The position numbers and the translations under genes are program-made. Source: an uncultured Desulfobacter sp. (GTDB lineage: Bacteria; Desulfobacterota; Desulfobacteria; Desulfobacterales; Desulfobacteraceae). From it: a stretch of 64,000 nucleotides of DNA. Numbering within the stretch: position 1 is the stretch's first letter; every line of letters begins with the position of its first letter. Shown in pieces: positions 45,478 through 53,824 of the stretch. The stretch is taken from contig NZ_OY761441.1 of assembly GCF_963664415.1 (NCBI RefSeq), forward strand, positions 62,001 through 126,000, given 5' to 3'. The notes beneath the pieces were generated by a model. It was not told where the DNA came from and did no database searches. It saw only the letters and a list, made by a program, of their open reading frames with translations.

Positions 45478-46652
45478 AAATAGAAGGTTTTTGACGCCTG
45501 CTTGAACTTATGCAAAGAAACCTGCCAGGCCTTTTCTAATTCAAAAGGGTCATTCATGTTTTCAAGATTTTTACGCAGATCTCGGCTTCCTAAAATCAGA
45601 TCCATGGGCAGACGTTCAAATTCATATTCATAGGGCGGAGCCTTGAACGTAAATTCGTTGGGATGAGCCCTCATGATTTCTTGTAATAAAATGAGAGAGT
45701 ATAAATAGGGTTTATAATCATCTTTGTTTGTAATGTGGATATGAACGCCTTTGCACGTTTGGTTCTGCCATTTTCCCGATGTGGGTTGGAAACACAGTGG
45801 GCGCAGCACAACACCTTTTAGTCGGTCCTGCACACACCGTTTTATTGTATGAATATCCATAAACGGCGCGCCGAACTGTTCAAAGGGCAGGGTGGTGCCC
45901 CGTCCTTCCGACAGATTGGTCCCTTCAAAGATCACCTGGCCGGGATATACCATAGCTGAAACCGGCGTGGGCAGGTTCGGGGATGGTGGAATCCAGACCA
46001 ATCCGGTGTCCTGCCAGTACATATCCCTGTTCCATCCCTGCATGGGGACCACTGTAAGATCACAATTTATTTTTTGGGTTGTATTGATGTAAGCCGTTAT
46101 TTCTCCTACGGTCATGCCGTGACGCATGGGGATAGAATAACGCCCGACAAAAGATGCACAGTCCGTTTCAAGGATATTACCTTCAACCTGTATGCCGCCC
46201 ACAGGATTGGGACGGTCCAGAATCACTACGGATTTACCTAATCCTGCCGCTGTTTCAAGGCAATACGAGATGGTATATATGAAGGTATACACACGAGTCC
46301 CTACATCCTGAATGTCGATAACAAGGGTGTCTATAATATCAAACATATCGGCTGTGGGAATTCTTGTTTCACTGTACAAACTGAAAATCGGTATATTCAG
46401 ATCCGGATCCCTGAAATGACCCGATTCGATCATATTGTCCTGTTTTTCCGCAAAAAAACCATGTTGGGGTGAGAAAATGGCACACAGCTGCCTTGGAAAA
46501 AGTCGCGCTATAACGTCTTTTGCGTGGACAAATTGACTGGTTATCGACGCTGGATTTGCCAAAAGGCCCAGTCGTCTGCCTTTTAAGTATTCAGGCGGAT
46601 TGTCGCAAAGGACGTCTAATCCGGTTTTGACCCGTGGTGTGTTTTTATTCAA
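45453..46652 (-). CDS. DUF1343 / NamZ-type exo-beta-N-acetylmuramidase
   Basis: A 399-residue protein of the DUF1343 family, which includes NamZ enzymes that cut N-acetylmuramic acid from peptidoglycan fragments. Conserved blocks include RRLGLLANPASIT (about residues 25-37), SPQHGFFAE, LVIDIQDVGTRVYTF, ILDRPNPVGG, IPMRHGMTVGE and PSPNLPTP. The open frame runs upstream to 46757, but the TTG at 46652, with GGAG seven bases before it, is the better start because the upstream residues derive from an intergenic hairpin. The last residues (NGHGPT) and the stop come from a dispersed repeat. No signal peptide is visible with this start. With the MurU-AmgK fusion it points to MurNAc salvage. Confidence 0.8.
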   Translation of the reverse strand: MNKNTPRVKTGLDVLCDNPPEYLKGRRLGLLANPASITSQFVHAKDVIARLFPRQLCAIFSPQHGFFAEKQDNMIESGHFRDPDLNIPIFSLYSETRIPTADMFDIIDTLVIDIQDVGTRVYTFIYTISYCLETAAGLGKSVVILDRPNPVGGIQVEGNILETDCASFVGRYSIPMRHGMTVGEITAYINTTQKINCDLTVVPMQGWNRDMYWQDTGLVWIPPSPNLPTPVSAMVYPGQVIFEGTNLSEGRGTTLPFEQFGAPFMDIHTIKRCVQDRLKGVVLRPLCFQPTSGKWQNQTCKGVHIHITNKDDYKPYLYSLILLQEIMRAHPNEFTFKAPPYEYEFERLPMDLILGSRDLRKNLENMNDPFELEKAWQVSLHKFKQASKTFYLYNGHGPT

Positions 46653-46694
46653 TGAGAATCTCCAATACGCTTTATTTTTGAATTGACCACGAAG

Positions 46695-46739
46695 ACCACG
46701 AAAGACACGAAGGGTCGATATCTTCGTGTCCTTCGTGGT
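46695..46739. repeat. Hairpin of ACCACGAAG-type repeats
   Basis: Arms at 46695-46712 and 46722-46739 are 18 bases with one mismatch, around a 9-base loop. It lies just before the NamZ gene start. This CACGAAG-type sequence occurs as an intergenic repeat in many environmental bacteria. Confidence 0.75.
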
Positions 46740-46872
46740 AGAAAAACAAGACAACAATATATCATTTTAGTCCGTACGATCAAATCAACTATCACAGGTG
46801 TTGACAAAAATTCAAATCCTAACTAATTAATACCTTTTTATCCAACCCGCAAATCAATGGAGTACATCTTTC

Positions 46873-47964
46873 ATGTCGTTTTCAGTCAGTGAGTCCGTAA
46901 AGGCCATAAAACCCTATGAGGCCGGCAAGCCATTAAGTGAGGTAGAGCGCGAGTATGGGATTACCAATGCGGTAAAACTTGCCTCCAATGAAAATCCTTT
47001 TGGATGTTCACCCAAAGTGGCCGACGCTGTTTTGTCAAAATTGTCCGGAATGAATCGGTATCCCGAGCCAGTCCCTTTTACATTATGTCAAAAGCTTGCT
47101 GAAAAGTACCATGTCGGAATGAAAAATTTGGTCATTGGAAACGGTTCCGATGATATTATTGCCTTGCTTGCCCATGGATTTTTGGATCCTGGACAAGAAG
47201 CGGTGATGCCGCTGCCTTCTTTTCTCATGTATGAAATCAGTGTCAAGACCGCAAAGGGCGTTCCGGTTATGGTGCCCCTCAAAGATTTTTCAACCAATCT
47301 TGACGGGCTTGTCAAGGCCGTTACCCCAAAAACAAAACTGGTGTTTGTAACCAATCCTTTTAATCCCACCGGTGCCTGGGTTACTAAAGATGAGTTTTTA
47401 CGATTTGCCGATCAATTACCGGCCAACGTGTTGATTGTGGTGGATGAAGCGTATATCGAATTTGCACGCAACGATGCGGTGTATAACAGTTTGGCTGAAC
47501 CGTTGACAGACCATAGAATCGTAACCCTAAGAACTTTTTCCAAAGCTTACGGGCTTGCCGGCTTCCGCATTGGTTACGGGATTATGGATAAATCGGTTGC
47601 TGAGATTTTAAACCGGATACGGCAACCCTTTAATGTGAATACCCTTGCCCAGGCTGCTGCCCAGGCTGCCCTGGAAGATACGGATTTTTTGATCAAATCC
47701 ATTTCCGGCACCCATCAGGGGATTGATTTTCTGACCCAGAAATTTACAGACGCCGGCTTTGAGGTGGTGCCCACCCAAGCCAATTTTCTTATGGTGAATG
47801 TAAAGGCCGACTCCCGTGACATTTGTGAGAAAATGCTATACAAAGGCGTGGTGGTGCGATCGCTTGCGTCCTATGGATATGACACTTTTATTCGCATCAA
47901 TGCCGGTACGGATCAGGAAAATCAAATGTGCGTGGATGCGCTCCTCAATGCTACAGGCAAATAA
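46873..47964 (+). CDS. hisC: Histidinol-phosphate aminotransferase
   Basis: A 363-residue PLP enzyme of histidine biosynthesis that converts imidazole-acetol phosphate to histidinol phosphate. It shows KLASNENPFGCSP (about residues 36-48), VTNPFNPTGAW (about 160), VVDEAYIEF and TFSKAYGLAGFRIGYG (about 222), where the Lys binds the cofactor. It starts at ATG 46873. The cmk gene follows with one base between, as in other Desulfobacterota. Confidence 0.9.
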   Translation: MSFSVSESVKAIKPYEAGKPLSEVEREYGITNAVKLASNENPFGCSPKVADAVLSKLSGMNRYPEPVPFTLCQKLAEKYHVGMKNLVIGNGSDDIIALLAHGFLDPGQEAVMPLPSFLMYEISVKTAKGVPVMVPLKDFSTNLDGLVKAVTPKTKLVFVTNPFNPTGAWVTKDEFLRFADQLPANVLIVVDEAYIEFARNDAVYNSLAEPLTDHRIVTLRTFSKAYGLAGFRIGYGIMDKSVAEILNRIRQPFNVNTLAQAAAQAALEDTDFLIKSISGTHQGIDFLTQKFTDAGFEVVPTQANFLMVNVKADSRDICEKMLYKGVVVRSLASYGYDTFIRINAGTDQENQMCVDALLNATGK

Positions 47965-47965
47965 A

Positions 47966-48628
47966 ATGACGCATCGACGTATTGTTACCATTGACGGGCC
48001 GGCCGGTGCAGGCAAGACAACTGTTTCAAAGGCCCTTGCCCGAGAACTCGGGTGTGTATATGTGGATACCGGTGCGCTGTACCGAGCAGTTGCTTATGAA
48101 ATCCAGTGCCGGGAAATCGATTGGCAAAACAGCGCCTTGCTTGAACCGTTTCTTGACGGCCTTGATCTTGATTTTGTCATGGAAGACAAAGAGCCCGTGC
48201 TGACATCATCGGGCCGGGATATCAGCGCATACATCCGTACCCATGAGATCAGTATGCTGGCTTCAGCCACATCGGCAGTCTCCCAGGTGCGAAAGGCATT
48301 GCTGGGTATCCAAAAATCCATTGCCAAAGACAGGGATGCCGTGTTTGAAGGCCGGGATATGGGCACGGCTGTTTTCCCCAACGCGCCATATAAATTTTTT
48401 TTAACTGCAGACGTTAACGTGCGTGCCCGAAGACGATTTGAGGAATCAAGCGCCTCCGGGATTTCATTTGAAAAAATTCTTGAAGATATGGTCAAGCGGG
48501 ATGCGGACGATACACAACGTACGGTCTCTCCATTGAAACAGGCCCCGGATGCGATCCTTATAGATGCCACCAAATTGGATGTCTCTCAGGTGGTTGAAAA
48601 GATGAAAAGCATCATCAAAGTTCTTTAA
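47966..48628 (+). CDS. cmk: Cytidylate kinase
   Basis: A 220-residue nucleotide kinase that phosphorylates CMP and dCMP. The P-loop is DGPAGAGKTTVSKALA (about residues 8-23), with VDTGALYRAVAYE and FEGRDMGTAVFPNAPYKFFL following as the CMP-site and LID segments. The open frame extends upstream into hisC, but ATG 47966 gives the family's N-terminus and follows the hisC stop directly. It precedes rpsA, the classic cmk-rpsA order. Confidence 0.92.
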   Translation: MTHRRIVTIDGPAGAGKTTVSKALARELGCVYVDTGALYRAVAYEIQCREIDWQNSALLEPFLDGLDLDFVMEDKEPVLTSSGRDISAYIRTHEISMLASATSAVSQVRKALLGIQKSIAKDRDAVFEGRDMGTAVFPNAPYKFFLTADVNVRARRRFEESSASGISFEKILEDMVKRDADDTQRTVSPLKQAPDAILIDATKLDVSQVVEKMKSIIKVL

Positions 48629-48755
48629 AAAGTTATGGAATTTCTTGATTTTTCTTTTTTTCGTTGGTATAAGGTCCAATTGTACTCGTCTTCTGCCATC
48701 TTTTCCTTATGATTCAAAGGCGGGTAACATCATCGATTAGGGGGGATTAATATTA

Positions 48756-50567
48756 ATGAATAACATTGCTGAAGAAAACGAAAACCAAAACATGAATCAA
48801 GAATTAGAGACCCAAAACCAAGAATTAGAGACCCAAGACGAGGTAAAAGAGTCCGAAATCCAACTCACCGGAGAAGAGACTATGGAAGAACTGCTGGATA
48901 TTTATGATTCCAGCTTAAGTAAATTTGAGGAGGGACAGGTTGTCACCGGAACAGTGATCTCCGTCGGCAGGGAAACGGTCCTTGTTGATGTGGGATACAA
49001 ATCTGAGGGACAGATCTCAATTCATGAATTCATTGGTGAGGACGGCAATGTCAGCGTAAACGTCGGCGACGAGTTTGAGGTAATGATCGAAGTATGGGAT
49101 GAAGAAGAAGAGACCGTTCTCCTCTCCCGTGACAAAGCCAAAAAGGTTAAAGTGTGGGATGCCATCAAAGACATCTACGACGATGACGGCACCATTGAGG
49201 GTGTTATCACCAGTCGGGTTAAAGGCGGCTTCTCCGTTGATATCGGCCTGCAGGCCTTTTTGCCGGGCTCCCAGGCGGATCTGCGGCCCATCCGCAATAT
49301 GGATGAAATGGTCGGCCAGACTTATACCTTTAAGATTCTTAAGTACAACAAGAAAAGAAACAACATTGTTCTGTCACGTCGTGTATTGCTTGAAACTGAA
49401 AGAGAAAAAATGCGCAGTGCCACACTGTCTGCCATTGAAAACGACAAAGTCATGGAAGGTATTGTTAAAAACATTACCGAATACGGTGTCTTTGTCGATC
49501 TCGGCGGTGTTGACGGACTTCTTCATATTACCGATATTTCCTGGGGACGGGTTAAACATCCCTCTGAATTGTTCTCTGTCGGCGATCAGATCAAGGTGAA
49601 AATTCTCTCCTTTGATTTTGAGAAGGAACGGGTTTCTCTGGGCATGAAACAGTTGACCCCCGATCCCTGGACAACAGCTGCTGAAAAATATCCCACCGGT
49701 TCCAAGATTGAAGGCCGGGTGGTCAGCCTGACCGATTATGGGGCATTCATTGAGCTTGAAGAGGGTGTTGAAGGCCTTATCCATGTCTCTGAAATGTCCT
49801 GGACCCGTAAAATCCGTCACCCATCCCAGATGGTTGCCGTGGGCGAACAGGTTGAGGCCGTTGTTCTGGATCTCAAACCTGAAAACCGCAGAATTTCTCT
49901 GGGTATCAAACAGACCGTTGAAAATCCCTGGGAAGTCATTTCTCAGAAATACCCCGTGGGTACCATTATTGAAGGAAAAATCAAGAACATTACCGAATTT
50001 GGTTTGTTCATCGGCATTGATGATGACATTGACGGCTTAGTTCACATCTCTGATATTTCCTGGACCAAAAGGATTAAGCATCCTTCTGAAATTTATAAGA
50101 AAAATGATACCATTCAGGCAGTCGTACTTGATATCGACAAGGCCAATGAAAGATTCTCTTTGGGTATCAAGCAAACCCAGGTTGATCCTTGGGAAACAGT
50201 TGCCGAACGTTATGATGTGGGCAAGGAAATTTCAGGCGTCATCACCAATCTTACCGATTTCGGCGTGTTTGTAGAGCTTGAAGAAGGTATTGAAGGTCTG
50301 GTTCATGTATCTGAAATCAGCAAGGAAAACATCAAGAGCCCCAAAGAACATTACCAGATCGGTGAAACCATTACGGCTAAGGTAATGAACATCAACTCTG
50401 ATGAAAGACGGATCGGCCTGTCCATCAAACGTCTGGATGAAGATGATGATGATAGATATCTTGAAGAAATTGCAAAAAGCTCCAAACCTGCTGCATCCGC
50501 ATTTGGAGAAATGCTGAGAAATAATATCCAGGAAAAACTGGAAGCGGAGAAAAAAGAAAACGAATAA
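48756..50567 (+). CDS. rpsA: 30S ribosomal protein S1
   Basis: A 603-residue protein with six S1 RNA-binding repeats (starting about residues 57, 143, 227, 314, 401 and 488), the usual number in Gram-negative bacteria. The later repeats share blocks such as GVFVDLGGVDGLLHITDISW. The N-terminal tail is acidic and has a short tandem repeat (NQELETQ twice). The gene has a strong GGGGGG-type ribosome site (taggggggatta) and ends at a good terminator. It guides mRNA onto the small subunit. Confidence 0.95.
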   Translation: MNNIAEENENQNMNQELETQNQELETQDEVKESEIQLTGEETMEELLDIYDSSLSKFEEGQVVTGTVISVGRETVLVDVGYKSEGQISIHEFIGEDGNVSVNVGDEFEVMIEVWDEEEETVLLSRDKAKKVKVWDAIKDIYDDDGTIEGVITSRVKGGFSVDIGLQAFLPGSQADLRPIRNMDEMVGQTYTFKILKYNKKRNNIVLSRRVLLETEREKMRSATLSAIENDKVMEGIVKNITEYGVFVDLGGVDGLLHITDISWGRVKHPSELFSVGDQIKVKILSFDFEKERVSLGMKQLTPDPWTTAAEKYPTGSKIEGRVVSLTDYGAFIELEEGVEGLIHVSEMSWTRKIRHPSQMVAVGEQVEAVVLDLKPENRRISLGIKQTVENPWEVISQKYPVGTIIEGKIKNITEFGLFIGIDDDIDGLVHISDISWTKRIKHPSEIYKKNDTIQAVVLDIDKANERFSLGIKQTQVDPWETVAERYDVGKEISGVITNLTDFGVFVELEEGIEGLVHVSEISKENIKSPKEHYQIGETITAKVMNINSDERRIGLSIKRLDEDDDDRYLEEIAKSSKPAASAFGEMLRNNIQEKLEAEKKENE

Positions 50568-50605
50568 TCTCTGCCAGTAGCAGAATTGCAGTTTTTTAAA
50601 TTTTC

Positions 50606-50647
50606 AAGGCCGGACTGATCCTTCAAACAGGACATCCGGCCTTTTTT
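50606..50647 (+). terminator. Rho-independent terminator after rpsA
   Basis: AAGGCCGGA pairs with TCCGGCCTT (9 bp) and is followed by a T-run. Confidence 0.92.
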
Positions 50648-50780
50648 CGTTTATTGCAAATGAATTGGTGCTTAAGTGTTCGCCTTCTCGTGATCCTTTC
50701 GCTATCCTATATGGATTTCGAGTAAGAAAATAGTGTCAATTCATTAGGCCCTAATTATAAAAATTAAGGAAGAGTTATTT

Positions 50781-51683
50781 ATGTTTGCAAGACGCCATCC
50801 TGTTTTGTTTTTTCTTTGTGTTATCTGTGCCTGCTTCACCTTGGGGTTGGTTGCCATGTCCGGTGTTGCTGTTCTGGGTGCCTTTGCTTTAAATAGCGGA
50901 ATCAGTGGGGCTATGGCATCCGCCAGGGGAAATATCGGCGTGGTTGAAGTGACAGGGCCAATTATATCATCACAAAAGATCATTGAAGATATTCATTGGT
51001 TTATGGATGATGACACTATTAAGGCGATTGTTTTAAGGGTCGACAGTCCCGGCGGAGGGATCGGGCCATCTCAGGAAATTTACCGGGAACTGATGAAGCA
51101 CCGCGATGAAAAACCTGTGATCGCCTCCATGGGCTCTGTTGCTGCCTCCGGGGGATATTATATTTCATGTGCAGCCCAAGGTATTGTTGCAAATTCCGGC
51201 ACTATAACCGGTTCCATCGGCGTAATTATGGAATATGCCAATATCGAACAGATTGTTCAAAAGATAGGGATTTCTCCTGTGGTCATAAAAAGCGGCGAAT
51301 ATAAGGACATGGGGTCTCCTATGAGAGCCCTTAAGGAGAGTGAAAAACAGTTGTTTCAAAATCTTGTGGATGAACTGCACGTCCAGTTCGTATCCGATGC
51401 TGCTGCGGCCAGAAATATGGAGACTGATGTTATGTCTAAATTGGCCGACGGCAGGGTTTATACCGGGCAGACCGCCATGAAGCTTAAACTTGTAGATCGT
51501 ATCGGCAATCTGGATGATGCGGTGGAGTGGGCCGGACAGATAGCCGGCATTGAAGGTAAGTTAATTCCGGTTTATCCCAAAGCTGATAAAATGACACTGT
51601 TTAAAAAACTGGCCGAAACCCTGTTCCAGGATGTTAATCTCGGAACCAGGCTGTCCAGACAGTTCAGGTATGTTTTAAATTAG
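50781..51683 (+). CDS. sppA: Signal peptide peptidase SppA
   Basis: A 300-residue membrane-anchored serine protease, S49 family. The N-terminal helix (about residues 6-40) is a signal anchor. The substrate pocket motif is LRVDSPGGGIGPSQEI (about 88-103), the nucleophile Ser lies in GSVAASGGYYISC (about 114-126), and the catalytic Lys in SGEYKDMGSP (about 173). It is the short, single-repeat form. It degrades leftover signal peptides in the inner membrane. An AAGGAAGAG ribosome site precedes ATG 50781. It is convergent with the next gene. Confidence 0.92.
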   Translation: MFARRHPVLFFLCVICACFTLGLVAMSGVAVLGAFALNSGISGAMASARGNIGVVEVTGPIISSQKIIEDIHWFMDDDTIKAIVLRVDSPGGGIGPSQEIYRELMKHRDEKPVIASMGSVAASGGYYISCAAQGIVANSGTITGSIGVIMEYANIEQIVQKIGISPVVIKSGEYKDMGSPMRALKESEKQLFQNLVDELHVQFVSDAAAARNMETDVMSKLADGRVYTGQTAMKLKLVDRIGNLDDAVEWAGQIAGIEGKLIPVYPKADKMTLFKKLAETLFQDVNLGTRLSRQFRYVLN

Positions 51684-51691
51684 GTAAAGGT

Positions 51692-52300
51692 CTACTCAAA
51701 AAGGTCAACTTCTCCTGCGCCATGCCTGATCACCTCGGGTTCATCCTCAACCAGGGAAATAACCGAAGACGGGGTGTTGGGTACAGGGCCCCCATCAAGG
51801 ACCATATCCAGCCTTGTATCGAAATAATCATGGAGCAGGGATGCATCCTCAAACACATCACCGTCAGGGTCCGTGGCCGAGGTAGAAATAATGGGATTAC
51901 CAAGTCCTAAAGCAAGATTCAGGGCGATTTGATTGGCAGGCACCCTTATACCGGCGGTTTTCCTTTTGGTCAGCATGATTTTGGGCACCATCTTTGATCC
52001 AGGCAGGATAAAAGTATAAGGTCCGGGCAGTAAACGTTTCATGTGGCGATATGCGATATTGGACACCTTGGCATATTGAGAAATATTTTTTAAATCCGGA
52101 CAGATGAAACTGAACGGCTTGGTTTTATCTCTTTGTTTGAGTTTATATATTTTTTCAATGGCTTTTTTATTCATGATATCACAGCCGATACCGTAAAATG
52201 TGTCGGTGGGGTAGGCTATAATACCGCCTTTTCTAAGACATGCCACAGCCATAGATATGATTCGGGCCTGGGGTGTCTGTGAGTTAACATTATATAGCAT
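51692..52300 (-). CDS. L-threonylcarbamoyladenylate synthase (Sua5/YciO/TsaC family)
   Basis: A 202-residue single-domain enzyme that makes threonylcarbamoyl-AMP for the t6A modification of ANN-decoding tRNAs. It has GGIIAYPTDTFYGIGCD (about residues 26-42), KLKQRDKTKPFSFICPD, RLLPGPYTFIL, AGIRVPAN and NPIISTSA, all typical YrdC-domain motifs. The short length places it with TsaC/YciO rather than two-domain Sua5. It starts at ATG 52300, 44 bases after the pfkA stop, so it may be co-transcribed. Confidence 0.85.
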   Translation of the reverse strand: MLYNVNSQTPQARIISMAVACLRKGGIIAYPTDTFYGIGCDIMNKKAIEKIYKLKQRDKTKPFSFICPDLKNISQYAKVSNIAYRHMKRLLPGPYTFILPGSKMVPKIMLTKRKTAGIRVPANQIALNLALGLGNPIISTSATDPDGDVFEDASLLHDYFDTRLDMVLDGGPVPNTPSSVISLVEDEPEVIRHGAGEVDLFE

Positions 52301-52344
52301 TCGGTTGCCTCCAAAAACGCGAGTAATTTAATATTAGTTGGGGT

Positions 52345-53427
52345 TTAATCACCAAAGCATATGCCAAGGGTTCTAGCCGTAAGAATTAACTCTCCGTTGG
52401 GGTCAACGCTGCGTATTCTGTTTACGGCGTCTTTTAAATGCACGCTTCCCATCATTCCACTGGGCTTAAGTGCCACCATTTTACCGAAATTTTTGCTGGC
52501 CGCCATATGCACGGCCTGAACCCCAAACCGGGTGCACAATTGTCTGTCCCAGTGGGTTGGTTGACCGCCGCGCTGGAGGTGGCCAAGGACCACGCATCGA
52601 CTCTCTTTCCCGGTCTTTTCCTGGATTTTTTCGGCAAGCAGATAACCAATGCCGCCAAGGCGGACTTCTCTGTCTGTATTATTGTTGTCGGACACCACCA
52701 TGGTGTCGTCAAGCTTTGCGCCTTCAGCCACAATAACAATGGTAAATAATTTGCCCATAGCTTCCCGGGATCTGATTTTTTTTTCAATGGCCGGCATGTT
52801 GAATTTTATTTCAGGGATCAGAATTACATCCGCGCCACCGGCAAGTCCGGCATAGGCTGCTATCCATCCGGCATACCGGCCCATGACCTCAAGCACCATG
52901 ACCCGGTTATGACTCTGGGCGGTTGAATGCAGTCGGTCAAGGGCATCTACGGCACAGGCCACGGCAGTGTCAAATCCAAATGTCTGCTGGGTGGCATCCA
53001 GATCATTGTCAATGGTTTTAGGTACACCAATGACAGGCAGTCCTGATTCATGCATCTGTAAGGCTGTGGTCAAGGTGCCGTCTCCGCCGATGACTACAAG
53101 TGCGTCAAGGCCCAACGCTTCCGTACTCTGCCGGACCTGGTTCATCAGATCCTCTGGTATTTTTCGTGTTTCACCCTGGCCGGTTTTCGATGAAAATCTG
53201 CCCGCATTTGCCGTGCCCAGGATGGTACCGCCGCGAATGAGAAGTCCGTCCATATCCCGGACAGTGAGCGGGTCAGCTTGTACAGGAGCCAAGAGCCCGT
53301 CAAAGCCACCTCGTATGCCTATGGTGGCAAAGCCCTGCATATCACCTGCTTTTACAATGGCCCGGATCACTGCATTCAGTCCAGGGCAGTCTCCTCCCCC
53401 TGTTACCACACCAATTTTTTTTCCCAT
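52345..53427 (-). CDS. pfkA: 6-phosphofructokinase
   Basis: A 360-residue phosphofructokinase of the group that uses ATP (or PPi). GVVTGGGDCPGLNAVIR (about residues 5-21) is the nucleotide loop, GGDGT (about 113) has Gly at the position that is Asp in PPi enzymes, and GVPKTIDND (about 132) has Lys where Escherichia PfkA has Gly. This Gly/Lys pair marks the group III mixed-substrate branch, usually ATP-using. MGRYAGWIA and LGHLQRGG are the fructose-6-phosphate site. It starts at ATG 53427. In a sulfate reducer it may serve mainly glycogen or trehalose turnover. Confidence 0.9.
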   Translation of the reverse strand: MGKKIGVVTGGGDCPGLNAVIRAIVKAGDMQGFATIGIRGGFDGLLAPVQADPLTVRDMDGLLIRGGTILGTANAGRFSSKTGQGETRKIPEDLMNQVRQSTEALGLDALVVIGGDGTLTTALQMHESGLPVIGVPKTIDNDLDATQQTFGFDTAVACAVDALDRLHSTAQSHNRVMVLEVMGRYAGWIAAYAGLAGGADVILIPEIKFNMPAIEKKIRSREAMGKLFTIVIVAEGAKLDDTMVVSDNNNTDREVRLGGIGYLLAEKIQEKTGKESRCVVLGHLQRGGQPTHWDRQLCTRFGVQAVHMAASKNFGKMVALKPSGMMGSVHLKDAVNRIRSVDPNGELILTARTLGICFGD

Positions 53428-53824
53428 CTCTTCATCCTTATTAATGGGGAATAACTCCCATATTTGAATATAGGTGGTTGAATTTGCCTCACGGTGCTAT
53501 ATCAGATAATCAATAATCAAACAAATAAATTACAACGGAATCATTTTATAAGGTGTTTGTGACTTGAAATCACTATACTTTCATTTCTCCTGCCATTCCT
53601 GTTATACTTGACATCCTGGATCATCGAAAAAAATTAATTAAATGACCTTTATGTATATTTCTCTCAGGAATGATCTTGTAATAAGTTCATGATTTTGGTA
53701 AAAGGACTTGTTTATATACTTTGCTATAAATAATTATTGGCCAGCCTTTTCACCCACCTTTTTGATGTGACGGCTGGCCTTTAAAGTATAAATAAACACC
53801 TTTCCTTTCTGGAGGCCTTATATT
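53428..53824. other. Divergent intergenic region between pfkA and guaB, with hairpin
   Basis: About 400 bases without a gene. A hairpin is formed by GGCCAGCC (53739-53746) and GGCTGGCC (53772-53779) with a 25-base loop, followed by a short T-run and, 45 bases later, the guaB start with a GGAGG site. It may be a guaB leader structure; it does not match the purine riboswitch consensus. Promoters are expected on both sides. Confidence 0.6.

Noticed and set aside
47816..47965. Longer N-terminus for cytidylate kinase
   Set aside because: It would overlap hisC by 150 bases and adds residues not found in the family.
53739..53824. Purine riboswitch before guaB
   Set aside because: The conserved core of that riboswitch is absent; only a simple hairpin is visible.
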